A stretch of 64,000 nt of DNA, taken from NCBI GenBank assembly GCA_016700335.1, contig CP065014.1, forward strand, positions 2,207,001-2,271,000, in the 5' to 3' direction. The translations under genes were made by a program, and so were the position numbers. Below are positions 9,046-17,924 of this stretch, piece after piece. Numbering within the stretch: position 1 is the stretch's first letter; each line of letters begins with the position of its first letter. This stretch comes from Chlorobiota bacterium. GTDB taxonomy: Bacteria; Bacteroidota; Ignavibacteria; OLB7. The notes below the pieces were generated by a model. The model was given only the letters and a program-made list of their open reading frames with translations, was not told the origin of the DNA and searched no databases.

Positions 9046-9246
9046 ATGTTTGCAATTTAAATAAAATATTATTTCATATTCATTAGAATCTGGTTCGTAT
9101 TGTTTAGCCTTCCTTATTTAAATTAATTAAATAATTATCTTAGGATATTTCAATTTTAGAAATTCAAATTTTACATTAATATATTTTTATTATTATTAAT
9201 ACTAAAATATTTATTTTAAACATAAGTTATTCTAGTATTAATTTTT

Positions 9247-10335
9247 ATGAAAAGAATATACATTATCATTGGGATTATTATTGTTCTAGTTTCAACAATT
9301 CTAATTTACAAATATTTCATAAGGCAACATGTTGAAGTAATATCACCAACAAGAAAAGAAGCCTTAAGTGCTTTGTATGCTACAGGAGTTGTGCATGCTG
9401 AAAACAAGGTCAATTTAAGGACCGAAGTTGCTGGTAAAGTAAAAATAATAAATGCAAGAATTGGGGAAGAAGTATGGGAGAATTCAGTAGTTATTGAATT
9501 AGATGCTGTAGCTCAAGCTGAAGCTGTAAAAGAGCAGTTAGGTGTTGTTCAAGAATCTTCTGCTAGTTTAAATGAAGCAAAAGCAAATTATTCAAAAGAA
9601 CTTCAGTTGTTTAATTCAGATTCTTCAGATACTTCAAATCCTTCTAAAGTTAAAAATTTAAATGATGCTAAAATTAGGCTTGATAGAACAAACGCCTTAG
9701 CTAAAACTCTTCAAACATCACTTCAGAATAGAAAACGTGAAACTGGGAAAGGTAAAATAATTTCACCTATTTCAGGTATTATTACAAATCTTAAAACTAC
9801 TATTGGAGAAGTACTACCTCAAAATTATGATGTAGCAACTATTATTGATCCTTTATCATTTAAAGTTTATGCAAATATTGATGAGTTAGATATTACGCGA
9901 ATTCAACCTGGTCAAGAAGCAATACTACAGTTTGATGCAATGCCCTTAATGCGCTTCAGAGCTAGGATTGACAGGATTGTACCTCAAATAGATGAAAGAT
10001 TTAAAACAATTACAGCAATATTAACTTTAATTGATAATGTTCCAAATATCTCTGAGGGAATGACTTCAACTTTAAATATTATTGAAGAAAGAAAAACAGA
10101 TGCACTTGTATTACCAAGTACTTCTTTGGTAAATGAAGTAAATAAAGAAGCCTATGTTTTTATTGTTAAATACAATAAACAAATTGAAAAAAGAAAAATT
10201 AGAATTGGTATTAGAGGTGAAAATTATGTAGAGGTTATATATGGAATTAAGGAAAATGAAATGGTTGTTTTAAACTCGAATGAAAATTTAGTTGATGGTG
10301 ATTATGTAGATGTTCATTCATTAAATGTTAAATAA
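9247..10335 (+). CDS. Periplasmic adaptor (membrane-fusion) protein, HlyD/RND-MFP family
   Basis: This 362-residue protein has one N-terminal membrane anchor (about residues 3-25). Next comes a biotinyl-lipoyl-like half motif (ATGVVHAENKVNLRTEVAGKV), a helical hairpin (about 85-165), the second lipoyl half (GKIISPISGIITNL) and a beta-barrel domain with YANIDELDITRIQPGQEA. Such adaptors join inner-membrane ABC or RND pumps to an outer-membrane channel. No pump or TolC-like gene is nearby; the genes downstream encode a lipoprotein and barrel-like proteins. It is the first gene of a tight same-strand series. Confidence 0.87.
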   Translation: MKRIYIIIGIIIVLVSTILIYKYFIRQHVEVISPTRKEALSALYATGVVHAENKVNLRTEVAGKVKIINARIGEEVWENSVVIELDAVAQAEAVKEQLGVVQESSASLNEAKANYSKELQLFNSDSSDTSNPSKVKNLNDAKIRLDRTNALAKTLQTSLQNRKRETGKGKIISPISGIITNLKTTIGEVLPQNYDVATIIDPLSFKVYANIDELDITRIQPGQEAILQFDAMPLMRFRARIDRIVPQIDERFKTITAILTLIDNVPNISEGMTSTLNIIEERKTDALVLPSTSLVNEVNKEAYVFIVKYNKQIEKRKIRIGIRGENYVEVIYGIKENEMVVLNSNENLVDGDYVDVHSLNVK

Positions 10336-10338
10336 GAA

Positions 10339-10953
10339 TTGGAACTAAATCAAAAATATAACGTTCAAATATTATTACTAATTTTACTTTTTGTTTTTTA
10401 TTTAACTGGTTGTGATTTATTCTCAACAAGACCTGCAGAGCCACCTTCAGGCAAATCTTCTGATTTTGAACAACCTCTAAATCCAACAATCGTACTCAAA
10501 AATATTCAAAGTTCTTTTATTTATGCAAATGCCTCCGATAATAAAAGATGTTTTAGTTCTGGGAATGATAATTTACCTCCATACATTTTTTATCCCTCAT
10601 CTCAAGGGTTTGCGGCCTCTCCTGGAAAATTTTCTAATTGGGGGATTGAACAAGAAGAAGCATATTTAAAAAATGTGTTTTCACAATTACAACTTAATGG
10701 TGTTTGTTCAATTACTTTTTCACCTGATGAAGTTAATGAAATATCTGTTGGAGATTCAGTTTTATTTACTACAAGTTATCAAATTAAAATACCTCATACT
10801 AGATCTGATGCAGAAAGAGAATCAAGTGGAATTGCTCAATTTGTTTTTAAAAGATCAGCTAGAAATGAATGGATGATTACTTCATTCAGAGATTTTTCTC
10901 AAGTTGATAAAACTAGTTGGTCTTTGATAAAAGCAAGATTTATAGATTTTTAA
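10339..10953 (+). CDS. Hypothetical lipoprotein (possible NTF2/SnoaL-like fold)
   Basis: This 204-residue protein has a lipoprotein signal peptide with lipobox LTGC at residues 22-25, then a Pro/Ser-rich linker (RPAEPPSGKSS), so it is probably membrane-anchored in the envelope. The end of the protein (NEWMITSFRDFSQ... SWSLIKARF) recalls the last strands of NTF2-like proteins common in FCB bacteria. It starts with TTG three bases after the stop of the adaptor gene, which implies co-translation with it. Function unknown. Confidence 0.68.
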   Translation: MELNQKYNVQILLLILLFVFYLTGCDLFSTRPAEPPSGKSSDFEQPLNPTIVLKNIQSSFIYANASDNKRCFSSGNDNLPPYIFYPSSQGFAASPGKFSNWGIEQEEAYLKNVFSQLQLNGVCSITFSPDEVNEISVGDSVLFTTSYQIKIPHTRSDAERESSGIAQFVFKRSARNEWMITSFRDFSQVDKTSWSLIKARFIDF

Positions 10954-11013
10954 TTTTTTTTATTGTTTGGTTACTTTTCGAATCTGAAATTTCATTAAAA
11001 CATTTTCCTCCTC

Positions 11014-11739
11014 TTGAAAAAAAAAGGATTTTTATTACTTGTAATTTTACAATTTGTCTTTTGTAAAATTGATTTATTATCTCAAGATACTGTAAGCAAA
11101 TTTATCTCTGATGACTTTTTACTTTCACCAGAAAGTTTTAAACCATTTGATTTTAAATATTCAATTGGTCTTAACTTAACAATTTTACCACTAGAAATTG
11201 TAGAGGAAGAAATTAGACAATCCCCTATGCTAGATTTTCAAGCAAGATATGGACTACCCTTTGGATTTTCTATAAAAGCTCAACTTGCCACTAACTACTT
11301 AACTTATTTAGGAGCATTGAGTGTTCTGTATTCACTTGATATTGGGCAATTCGGATTAGGTTTTCAGGACAAACAGACTTACTGGAGGGGCTTCTCATCA
11401 ATTATTGGATTTGATGTATTAGCAGACGGCTGGATGAATTTTCCTTCATTATCCTTAGGGTTTCGTACTTCAAATGTTAGACTATCTCTTTTAGCAGATT
11501 TACAATTCTTAACTTATCAACGAACAATTGTTGGTGAAACTCTTGCAAAGTCTTCTAGAAATCAATTAAATGGTTTTGGCATTGGAGCAACCATTGAACA
11601 ACCTTTCTGGAAAAATACTGATGTTGTTTTAGGAATGAAAATTAATTATCAAAAATCTTCTTATCAGTCATGGCTTGCTTTTACAACTTTTGAGAAATTT
11701 TTTGCTTATCCTGAATTTACATTTGCCTTTATATTTTAA
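11014..11739 (+). CDS. Hypothetical outer-membrane beta-barrel-like protein
   Basis: This 241-residue protein has a signal peptide (hydrophobic residues 4-18) and alternating aromatic strands, with a C-terminal segment ending in TFAFIF, consistent with an outer-membrane barrel whose last residue is Phe. The start is TTG followed by a lysine run. I do not recognise a family. It belongs to the same gene series as the adaptor at 9247 and could be its outer-membrane partner, though it is much smaller than TolC-type channels. Confidence 0.6.
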   Translation: MKKKGFLLLVILQFVFCKIDLLSQDTVSKFISDDFLLSPESFKPFDFKYSIGLNLTILPLEIVEEEIRQSPMLDFQARYGLPFGFSIKAQLATNYLTYLGALSVLYSLDIGQFGLGFQDKQTYWRGFSSIIGFDVLADGWMNFPSLSLGFRTSNVRLSLLADLQFLTYQRTIVGETLAKSSRNQLNGFGIGATIEQPFWKNTDVVLGMKINYQKSSYQSWLAFTTFEKFFAYPEFTFAFIF

Positions 11740-11759
11740 AAATTTTATTTTAATGTTCT

Positions 11760-13028
11760 ATGAAAAAATTTATTAAAAGTATATTTAATATTTTTGTTTT
11801 AACTTTTCTTTACTCCTTAATTTCATGTTCAAATTCTCTTGAATATGATACTTTAGGTTCTAATTATAAAAATATACTAGATTCAACAGAACATTTAAAA
11901 AATTCGACTAAAAAACTAATTGAAGGGGTCTATTCTGTAACCAAAGGGAATATACAAATTGGAGATAATGTTGTTATTAAAATAGACGAAAAATACTTAT
12001 CAGTTTTTAGTGGTAAGAATGAAGCTTTTATGATAACATTAGGTGGAGTTGATAAGGATACAAATTTTTCTTTTGAAGGATATTGGAGATATGCTCAAAC
12101 TGAACAAAGAGGGAAAGTAAATTTTAGTATAGCAAAAAATGATGGTGCTTTAAGTATCTTAAATGGCTTAAAACCGAACAAAATTATTATTAAAGGTAGA
12201 ATTGATGGAAATAATTTAGTTCCTACTTCAGACTTAGAGTTAACTTATTTACGACCACTTTACATTAGTAAAGATAATTTTTACATAGTTGGTCATAGAG
12301 GAGGTGGAAGAAATTCCGACCTTCATCCATTTAGTGAAAACAGTATTCAAATGATAAACTTTGCATCTGCTTTAGGTGCAAATGGTGTTGAGATTGACAT
12401 TAGATTAACTAAAGATAAAGTTCCAGTTCTGTATCATGATGAAAATATTAATCAACGATTAACTAAAAGCCCTTTATTAGTTGGTCCGATTTCAAATTAT
12501 ACATACGATCAATTATTGAAATTTGGTCAACTTGTACGAGGTGAAGAAATTCCAACTTTAGAACAAGTACTTAAATTTATCGTATCAAAACAAAGTATCA
12601 ATTTTGTTTGGTTAGATGTTAAAATTCCTGAAGAAGTTGATACTGTAATAGCTTTACAAAAAAGGTTTCAAGATTCTGCAAATAAGATTGGAAGAAAATT
12701 AGTAATACTTTTTGGGTTGCCAGATGAAGACGTTTACTTCACTTATTCTAATAATAAATTTAGAGGTTCATTATCTAATTCTGTTTGTGAACTTGACCTT
12801 GATAAGGTAGAGCAAATTAATTCTTATGCATGGGCACCAAGGTGGACTTTAGGTACTTTAAATACTGAAGTAGAACAAGTTCATTCCAAAAATAGAAAAG
12901 CAATTGTTTGGACTTTAGATCAAACAGATTTTATTGTCAAATTTTTAAAAGGAGGTAATTTTGATGGTATACTTACAAATTATCCTATGACTGTAGCTTA
13001 TAACTATTATACTAAGATTAACCAATAA
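11760..13028 (+). CDS. Lipoprotein glycerophosphodiester phosphodiesterase
   Basis: This 422-residue protein combines a lipoprotein signal (lipobox LISC, residues 20-23), a beta-rich domain of unknown type (about 38-165) and a GDPD domain (about 175-415). The GDPD domain shows the first catalytic histidine in VGHRGGGR, the SENS block, metal-binding EID and second catalytic histidine in VEIDIRLTKDKVPVLYHDE, and the closing FDGILTNYP. The usual Glu of the later IEIK motif is Asp here (LDVK). Such enzymes split glycerophosphodiesters into glycerol-3-phosphate and an alcohol. Its stop overlaps the next ATG by one base. Confidence 0.85.
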   Translation: MKKFIKSIFNIFVLTFLYSLISCSNSLEYDTLGSNYKNILDSTEHLKNSTKKLIEGVYSVTKGNIQIGDNVVIKIDEKYLSVFSGKNEAFMITLGGVDKDTNFSFEGYWRYAQTEQRGKVNFSIAKNDGALSILNGLKPNKIIIKGRIDGNNLVPTSDLELTYLRPLYISKDNFYIVGHRGGGRNSDLHPFSENSIQMINFASALGANGVEIDIRLTKDKVPVLYHDENINQRLTKSPLLVGPISNYTYDQLLKFGQLVRGEEIPTLEQVLKFIVSKQSINFVWLDVKIPEEVDTVIALQKRFQDSANKIGRKLVILFGLPDEDVYFTYSNNKFRGSLSNSVCELDLDKVEQINSYAWAPRWTLGTLNTEVEQVHSKNRKAIVWTLDQTDFIVKFLKGGNFDGILTNYPMTVAYNYYTKINQ

Positions 13029-13636
13029 TGAGTTTTAGAATTTTATTTTTATGGATTACATTTATTTCAATATTTAGTATTGGGAAATTGCAATCTCAAG
13101 AAAAATTTAGTAGATATAGGTTAGATTTATTCTTATCTGGTGGAGTATCTTTTTATGGGAGTAAAGATTCATTGTTTAATTCTAATTCTAAATATGATAT
13201 TGTTCCAATTGGATTAGGTACTTCAATAAAAGTAATGTGGCAACCTGATAATCTTTTAAATTTTGGATTTGAATCAGGGTTTGTTAGAGCCTTATCATCC
13301 ACTACTAAGGACTCACTAGGAAAAGTTAATGATCTTGTTAATGGTTATCAAGATATTATTCCAATTTTATTGGTGTTTGGTATGAGGTTTAACTGGATTG
13401 ATATTTCTTCGGGAATTGGATATTATTATTTAAGTTCAAAAATTTATAACAATAAAACTCTAATAGCAATTAGTGATGAATATGATATGGGTTTCATGTT
13501 CTCTATTGCTGGTGAATATGATATAACCCCTGAATTTGCAATTGGGGGAGAAGCAAAAATTTATAGTATTTGGGAAAGGCAGTTTTATACTTTTGTCCCA
13601 CAAATTAGATTAAGATACTCACCACTTATTTGGTGA
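13028..13636 (+). CDS. Hypothetical outer-membrane beta-barrel-like protein
   Basis: This 202-residue protein has a signal peptide ending near LQSQ (about residue 23), glycine- and aromatic-rich alternating strands and a C-terminus of RLRYSPLIW, typical of small outer-membrane barrels. Its ATG overlaps the stop of the glycerophosphodiesterase gene (TAATG), so the two are translationally coupled. No family recognised. Confidence 0.62.
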   Translation: MSFRILFLWITFISIFSIGKLQSQEKFSRYRLDLFLSGGVSFYGSKDSLFNSNSKYDIVPIGLGTSIKVMWQPDNLLNFGFESGFVRALSSTTKDSLGKVNDLVNGYQDIIPILLVFGMRFNWIDISSGIGYYYLSSKIYNNKTLIAISDEYDMGFMFSIAGEYDITPEFAIGGEAKIYSIWERQFYTFVPQIRLRYSPLIW

Positions 13637-13674
13637 TTTAATTTTGTTAAAATTATCAATATTGATTTCTTTTA

Positions 13675-14532
13675 CTAATTAAATTTATTTTGAAATTCAA
13701 TTCTGTTTTTATACATTCTTTGTTTCATTTCTTCTTCAGTTTCTAAAACAATTTCACTAATTTCAGAAAATAACTTTTTATACAATTCTATTTTAGTATT
13801 AATCTCAAAGAACCATTCAATAATATTATGTTTTATGAGATTGATTGAATCGTATTCTCTAAAATTATTACTCAAATTATTTTCATTTTCAAACCATTCT
13901 AATGGCATTTCATCAATAATTTCTTTCATATTAATTTTAGAAATTTTTTTCAACAATTCTAATAATTTCAATGAGTTTAGCTCAGATTTATAAAATGGAT
14001 TTCTTCTGAGTTCTTCTAGTACTTTTTTGTTATCGAAAAACTCTTTACTTTCTATTAAATTATTTATCAAAAAGCAAGCTTCAAAATCACATGAATAAAT
14101 TTCATTTTTTACTTTAAATAAATTTAAATTTGTTAAGTTTCTGTCTATGTTTAATACTATTAAATCAAACATAAAAAGTTGATTTTTTTGGAAACAACTA
14201 AGTTGATTTATAGATTCTTTAGTAATATTTTTTGTAGAATTATGAAACTTATATGCAATATTAATACCATAACTTTTTTCAATTAATACAATAACTTCAT
14301 CTAATATTTGTTCAATAATTACTTCGTTGTCTATAAAAATAAGTTCCGGTTTATCAATATTAATTCCACATTCAAATGCTAAATTTGAAACTATCCATTC
14401 ACTAATAACTCCATGCTTACCACTGAATCCACTTTTTAGTTTTACAAAATATTTTCCATTTTGATTTTCAATTATAATAGGTGTTGATGAGCTATTTTTA
14501 ATATATCCAATAACTTTTCCATTTCTTAACAT
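13675..14532 (-). CDS. HipA-like kinase-domain protein (HipA_2 type), without HipB partner
   Basis: This 285-residue protein resembles the stand-alone HipA-like kinase family. Residues about 13-30 form a nucleotide-loop-like strand pair with a conserved Lys (GKYFVKLKSG), followed by a Glu-bearing helix (ISEWIVSNLAFECGI). The catalytic loop appears as NIDRNLTNLNLF, with the catalytic Asp and metal-binding Asn, and the DFG-equivalent Asp is in YSCDFEACFL. Classic HipA proteins phosphorylate GltX and pair with a HipB antitoxin; no helix-turn-helix gene adjoins this one, so it need not be a toxin. The C-terminal 100 residues are Glu/Asn-rich and divergent. Confidence 0.65.
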   Translation of the reverse strand: MLRNGKVIGYIKNSSSTPIIIENQNGKYFVKLKSGFSGKHGVISEWIVSNLAFECGINIDKPELIFIDNEVIIEQILDEVIVLIEKSYGINIAYKFHNSTKNITKESINQLSCFQKNQLFMFDLIVLNIDRNLTNLNLFKVKNEIYSCDFEACFLINNLIESKEFFDNKKVLEELRRNPFYKSELNSLKLLELLKKISKINMKEIIDEMPLEWFENENNLSNNFREYDSINLIKHNIIEWFFEINTKIELYKKLFSEISEIVLETEEEMKQRMYKNRIEFQNKFN

Positions 14533-14596
14533 CTAGGATAATTCTTTAAAATAAAAAATGATAAATTAAACTTCAACTTTAAAACTAAAAATGAAC

Positions 14597-14857
14597 TTAT
14601 GAACCACTTTTCTTAGATAAATAAAATCTATAGCCAAACAGTAAAACAACAGCACCAATAATAGATGTTATCAACCCTGCTTTCTCTCCAGGAGCATCAT
14701 ACCATCCTATGGCTTTGCCAATGAATGTCATAAACAAAGAACCTGCAACTCCAAGCACAATAGTCATTAGAATTCCACCACCGTCTTTGCCTGGCATAAT
14801 TAACTTTGCTAAAGCACCTGCAATTCCTCCAATAATAATTGAATAAATAATACCCAT
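14597..14857 (-). CDS. GlsB/YeaQ/YmgE-family stress-associated membrane protein
   Basis: This 86-residue protein has three hydrophobic segments separated by glycine-rich turns: GGIAGALAKLIMPGKDGGG, then LGVAGSLFMTFIGKAIGW, and a last segment near LITSIIGAVVLLFGYRFYL. This is the pattern of the transglycosylase-associated/YeaQ family, small inner-membrane proteins linked to general stress responses. It lies downstream of polA on the same strand. Confidence 0.88.
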   Translation of the reverse strand: MGIIYSIIIGGIAGALAKLIMPGKDGGGILMTIVLGVAGSLFMTFIGKAIGWYDAPGEKAGLITSIIGAVVLLFGYRFYLSKKSGS

Positions 14858-14935
14858 TTTAATAAATAAATGTTAGTTGAAAAAAATATAATATCAAAAG
14901 CAAATCAAATTTAAACAAAATGTACCAAACAATTT

Positions 14936-17764
14936 TTAAAGATGTGCTTCATACCAATTACTACCAAAACCTGTATCCACAATAATTGGTACTTCACCAA
15001 GTGAAAAAGCATTTTCCATTTTATCTTTAACAAAATTTGACAAGCTTTCTGATTCACTAATTGGAACTTCAAAAATAAGTTCATCATGAACTTGTAATAG
15101 CATATTAGCATTCGGAAATGCTTCTGGCAAATTGAAATGTAAGTCTATCATAGCCTTTCTTATTATATCACTAGCAGTTCCTTGAATTGGCATATTAATT
15201 GCTGCTCTTTCATCTGCAGCCCTTGAAGCAGCATTTCTTGCATTTATATTATCATATTTTCTTCTCCTTCCAGACAAAGTTTCAACATATCCTTTTGTCC
15301 TTGCAGATTCTACTGTATCAGTCATATATTTATGCACTCCAGGGAATTTATCAAAATATGATTTAATAATTTCACTAGCTTCTGACCTTGGTATCTTAAG
15401 CCTTCTACCCAATCCAAATGCACCAATACCATACATAATTCCAAAATTTACTTCCTTTGCTTTTCGTCTCATATTTGGTGTTACTTCTTCTTTAGATACA
15501 CCAAAAACTTTCATTGCAGTTGCAGAGTGAATATCTTCACCATTTTTAAAAGCAGTAACCATTGCCTCATCACCGCATACATGAGCCATTATTCTTAATT
15601 CAATCTGTGAATAATCAGCCGATACTAAAACAGCATTTGGTATTCCAGGTATAAAGGCTTTTCTGATTTCCTGACCAAGTTTACTTCTTATTGGAATATT
15701 TTGTAAGTTTGGATTATTAGAAGACAATCTTCCAGTTGAGACCAAAGCTTGATTATAACTTGTGTGTAGCCTTCCAGTTCTATTGTTTATTAATTCTGGT
15801 AGTGCATCAACATATGTATTTTTTAACTTTACTGCCTGACGATATTCCAAAATTTTTTCTGGTAATGGATGAATTTCAGATAATTCTTCAAGTACAAATT
15901 GATCTGTACTATATCCAGTTTTATTTTTTTTATTTACTGGTAATTTTAAATCTTCAAATAATACTTCAGCAAGTTGTTTTGGTGAGCTTATTGTGAATGG
16001 TCTTCCTGCGATATCGTGAATTTCTGACTCTAAATTTTTTGCAGTTTTTTCTAACAATTCTGAAATTTCACTTAAAGCTGATGTATCAATTTTAATTCCA
16101 ATACTCTCCATTTTAGTAAGAACTTGTACTAAAGGGAAATCATAAGTTTCTGCGAGTGTATATAAACTTTCTTTTTTAAGTTCAGGAAGTAATACATTAA
16201 AAAGTTGTAAAGTAATATCAGCATCTTCACATGAATATTCTGATACAATATCTAAATCCACTTCTTTCATACTTCTCTCTCCTTTAATTCCAATTAAATC
16301 ACTAATAGGTATTGGTTGATAATATAAATATTTAGTTGACATAGTATCCATTTTAATACCTTGTGTAGAATCTAAAATATATCCTGCAATCATTGTATCA
16401 AAAAATAATGAACTAACTTCTATACCATATCTTTTTAAAAGTAGCATATCAAACTTTGCATTATGAGCAATTTTTTTAATGTTATCATTTTCAAAAACAG
16501 GTTTAAGTTTTTCTATAACAGTTTCTAATTGAAGCCCATCACTAAACTTAGACTCTTCCTTTGCAAAAAGAGTACCAGCTCCTGAAGTTATAATTGTAAA
16601 TTCTAAAGCAATTGGAATATAAAAACCTTCACCAACTTTTGTTGAAAAAGCAATACCAATTACATTCATATTATTTTTATCTAATGAATCAGTTTCCGTA
16701 TCGAAACATAAATATTCTGACTTTTGTAAGTAATCAACTAATTCATCAATTTCAGATGAAGTTTTAATTGTTTTATAGGTATGTTGAGTATCATTAATAG
16801 ATCTATTAATTTTTGGAGTTGAAGATATTTCAGTTTGAGTTTGATCAATTGAGTGTGAATCTGAAGAAAGGTTTTTTAATATTTCAATAACATCTGGGTA
16901 CTTAGTAGCTAACCTTGAGATTAAAGAATTAAAACCTAATCTTTTGAATATTGGAATCAGTTTAGGAAGGTTAGGTTCATTAGTTTTTAAATCTTCAATT
17001 GTTTCATTTAATGTAACATCAATTTTAATTGTTACAAGCTCCTTACTCAAAAAAGCCATATCACGATTAATGATAAGTTTTTCTTTTAGCGATTTTTTTG
17101 TAATCTCTTCTATATTTTCATAAACATTTTCAAGGGAACCATATTGCTGAATTAAAGGTATCGCTGTCTTTTCACCAACTCCTTTAACACCTGGTATGTT
17201 ATCTGAAGCATCACCAATTAAAGCTAAAACATCAATCACTTTGTCGGGGGTAACACCAAATTTTTTCTCTACTTCGTTGTAAGAAATTATCTCAACATCA
17301 CTTCCCAGTTTACCTAATTTATAGATAGAAATACTTTCTTCAACTAACTGCATGAAATCTTTATCCTGAGTAACGCAATAAACTATATGTCCTTCTTTTG
17401 CAGCTATTTTAGCTAATGTACCAGCAATATCATCTGCTTCAACACCAGGCTTCACAATTGAAACAATATTTAATGATTCAAGAATTTGTTTAGTTCTTTC
17501 AAGTTGAGGAATCATTTCAGAGGGAAATTCAATTCTATTTGCTTTATAAGCCTCGTATTGATGATGCCTGAAAGTGGCTTCAGCACTATCCCAAGCCACT
17601 GTAATTGCATCTGGTTTTTCGGTTTCAAGAATTCTTAAAATTGCTGATATAAAGCCAAATGTTGCACCAGTTGGTTCACCATCTTTAGAAGTTAGTGGCA
17701 TAGACATCATGGCGTAATAGCTCCTAAAAAGAAGAGCCATCCCATCTATTATAAAAAATTTCAT
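14936..17764 (-). CDS. polA: DNA polymerase I
   Basis: This 942-residue protein is a full DNA polymerase I with three domains. The 5' nuclease (about 1-290) shows DGMALLFRSYYA and a helix-hairpin-helix at LIGDASDNIPGVKGVGEKTA. The 3'-5' proofreading domain (about 335-530) keeps its acidic residues: CFDTETDSL, AHNAKFDMLLL and CEDADITLQL. The polymerase domain holds motif A (SADYSQIELRIMAH), motif B (RRKAKEVNFGIMYGIGAFGL) and motif C (LQVHDELIFEV). Proofreading should therefore be active, unlike in some thermophilic relatives. It fills gaps and removes RNA primers. Confidence 0.97.
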   Translation of the reverse strand: MKFFIIDGMALLFRSYYAMMSMPLTSKDGEPTGATFGFISAILRILETEKPDAITVAWDSAEATFRHHQYEAYKANRIEFPSEMIPQLERTKQILESLNIVSIVKPGVEADDIAGTLAKIAAKEGHIVYCVTQDKDFMQLVEESISIYKLGKLGSDVEIISYNEVEKKFGVTPDKVIDVLALIGDASDNIPGVKGVGEKTAIPLIQQYGSLENVYENIEEITKKSLKEKLIINRDMAFLSKELVTIKIDVTLNETIEDLKTNEPNLPKLIPIFKRLGFNSLISRLATKYPDVIEILKNLSSDSHSIDQTQTEISSTPKINRSINDTQHTYKTIKTSSEIDELVDYLQKSEYLCFDTETDSLDKNNMNVIGIAFSTKVGEGFYIPIALEFTIITSGAGTLFAKEESKFSDGLQLETVIEKLKPVFENDNIKKIAHNAKFDMLLLKRYGIEVSSLFFDTMIAGYILDSTQGIKMDTMSTKYLYYQPIPISDLIGIKGERSMKEVDLDIVSEYSCEDADITLQLFNVLLPELKKESLYTLAETYDFPLVQVLTKMESIGIKIDTSALSEISELLEKTAKNLESEIHDIAGRPFTISSPKQLAEVLFEDLKLPVNKKNKTGYSTDQFVLEELSEIHPLPEKILEYRQAVKLKNTYVDALPELINNRTGRLHTSYNQALVSTGRLSSNNPNLQNIPIRSKLGQEIRKAFIPGIPNAVLVSADYSQIELRIMAHVCGDEAMVTAFKNGEDIHSATAMKVFGVSKEEVTPNMRRKAKEVNFGIMYGIGAFGLGRRLKIPRSEASEIIKSYFDKFPGVHKYMTDTVESARTKGYVETLSGRRRKYDNINARNAASRAADERAAINMPIQGTASDIIRKAMIDLHFNLPEAFPNANMLLQVHDELIFEVPISESESLSNFVKDKMENAFSLGEVPIIVDTGFGSNWYEAHL

Positions 17765-17924
17765 TAGGTATTTTTTTTAAGTATTTAACAATAATAATGT
17801 TCTATCGAAGCAAATATAAAACTATATCTAAGAACTATAATTTTTGATAACTGTAATAATTAGAAACTACTTTGATGAAATCATTTTTCTAAAATTTTCA
17901 AATTATTCTAACTAATTAAAAACT

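Noticed and set aside
13639..13666. AT-rich inverted repeat and the palindrome ATCAATATTGAT between convergent genes
   Set aside because: Weak, all-AT stem and no clear T run; could be chance in this composition, so not listed as a terminator.
14911..15111. 66-codon minus-strand open frame at the polA end
   Set aside because: Out-of-frame overlap with the DNA polymerase I coding sequence.
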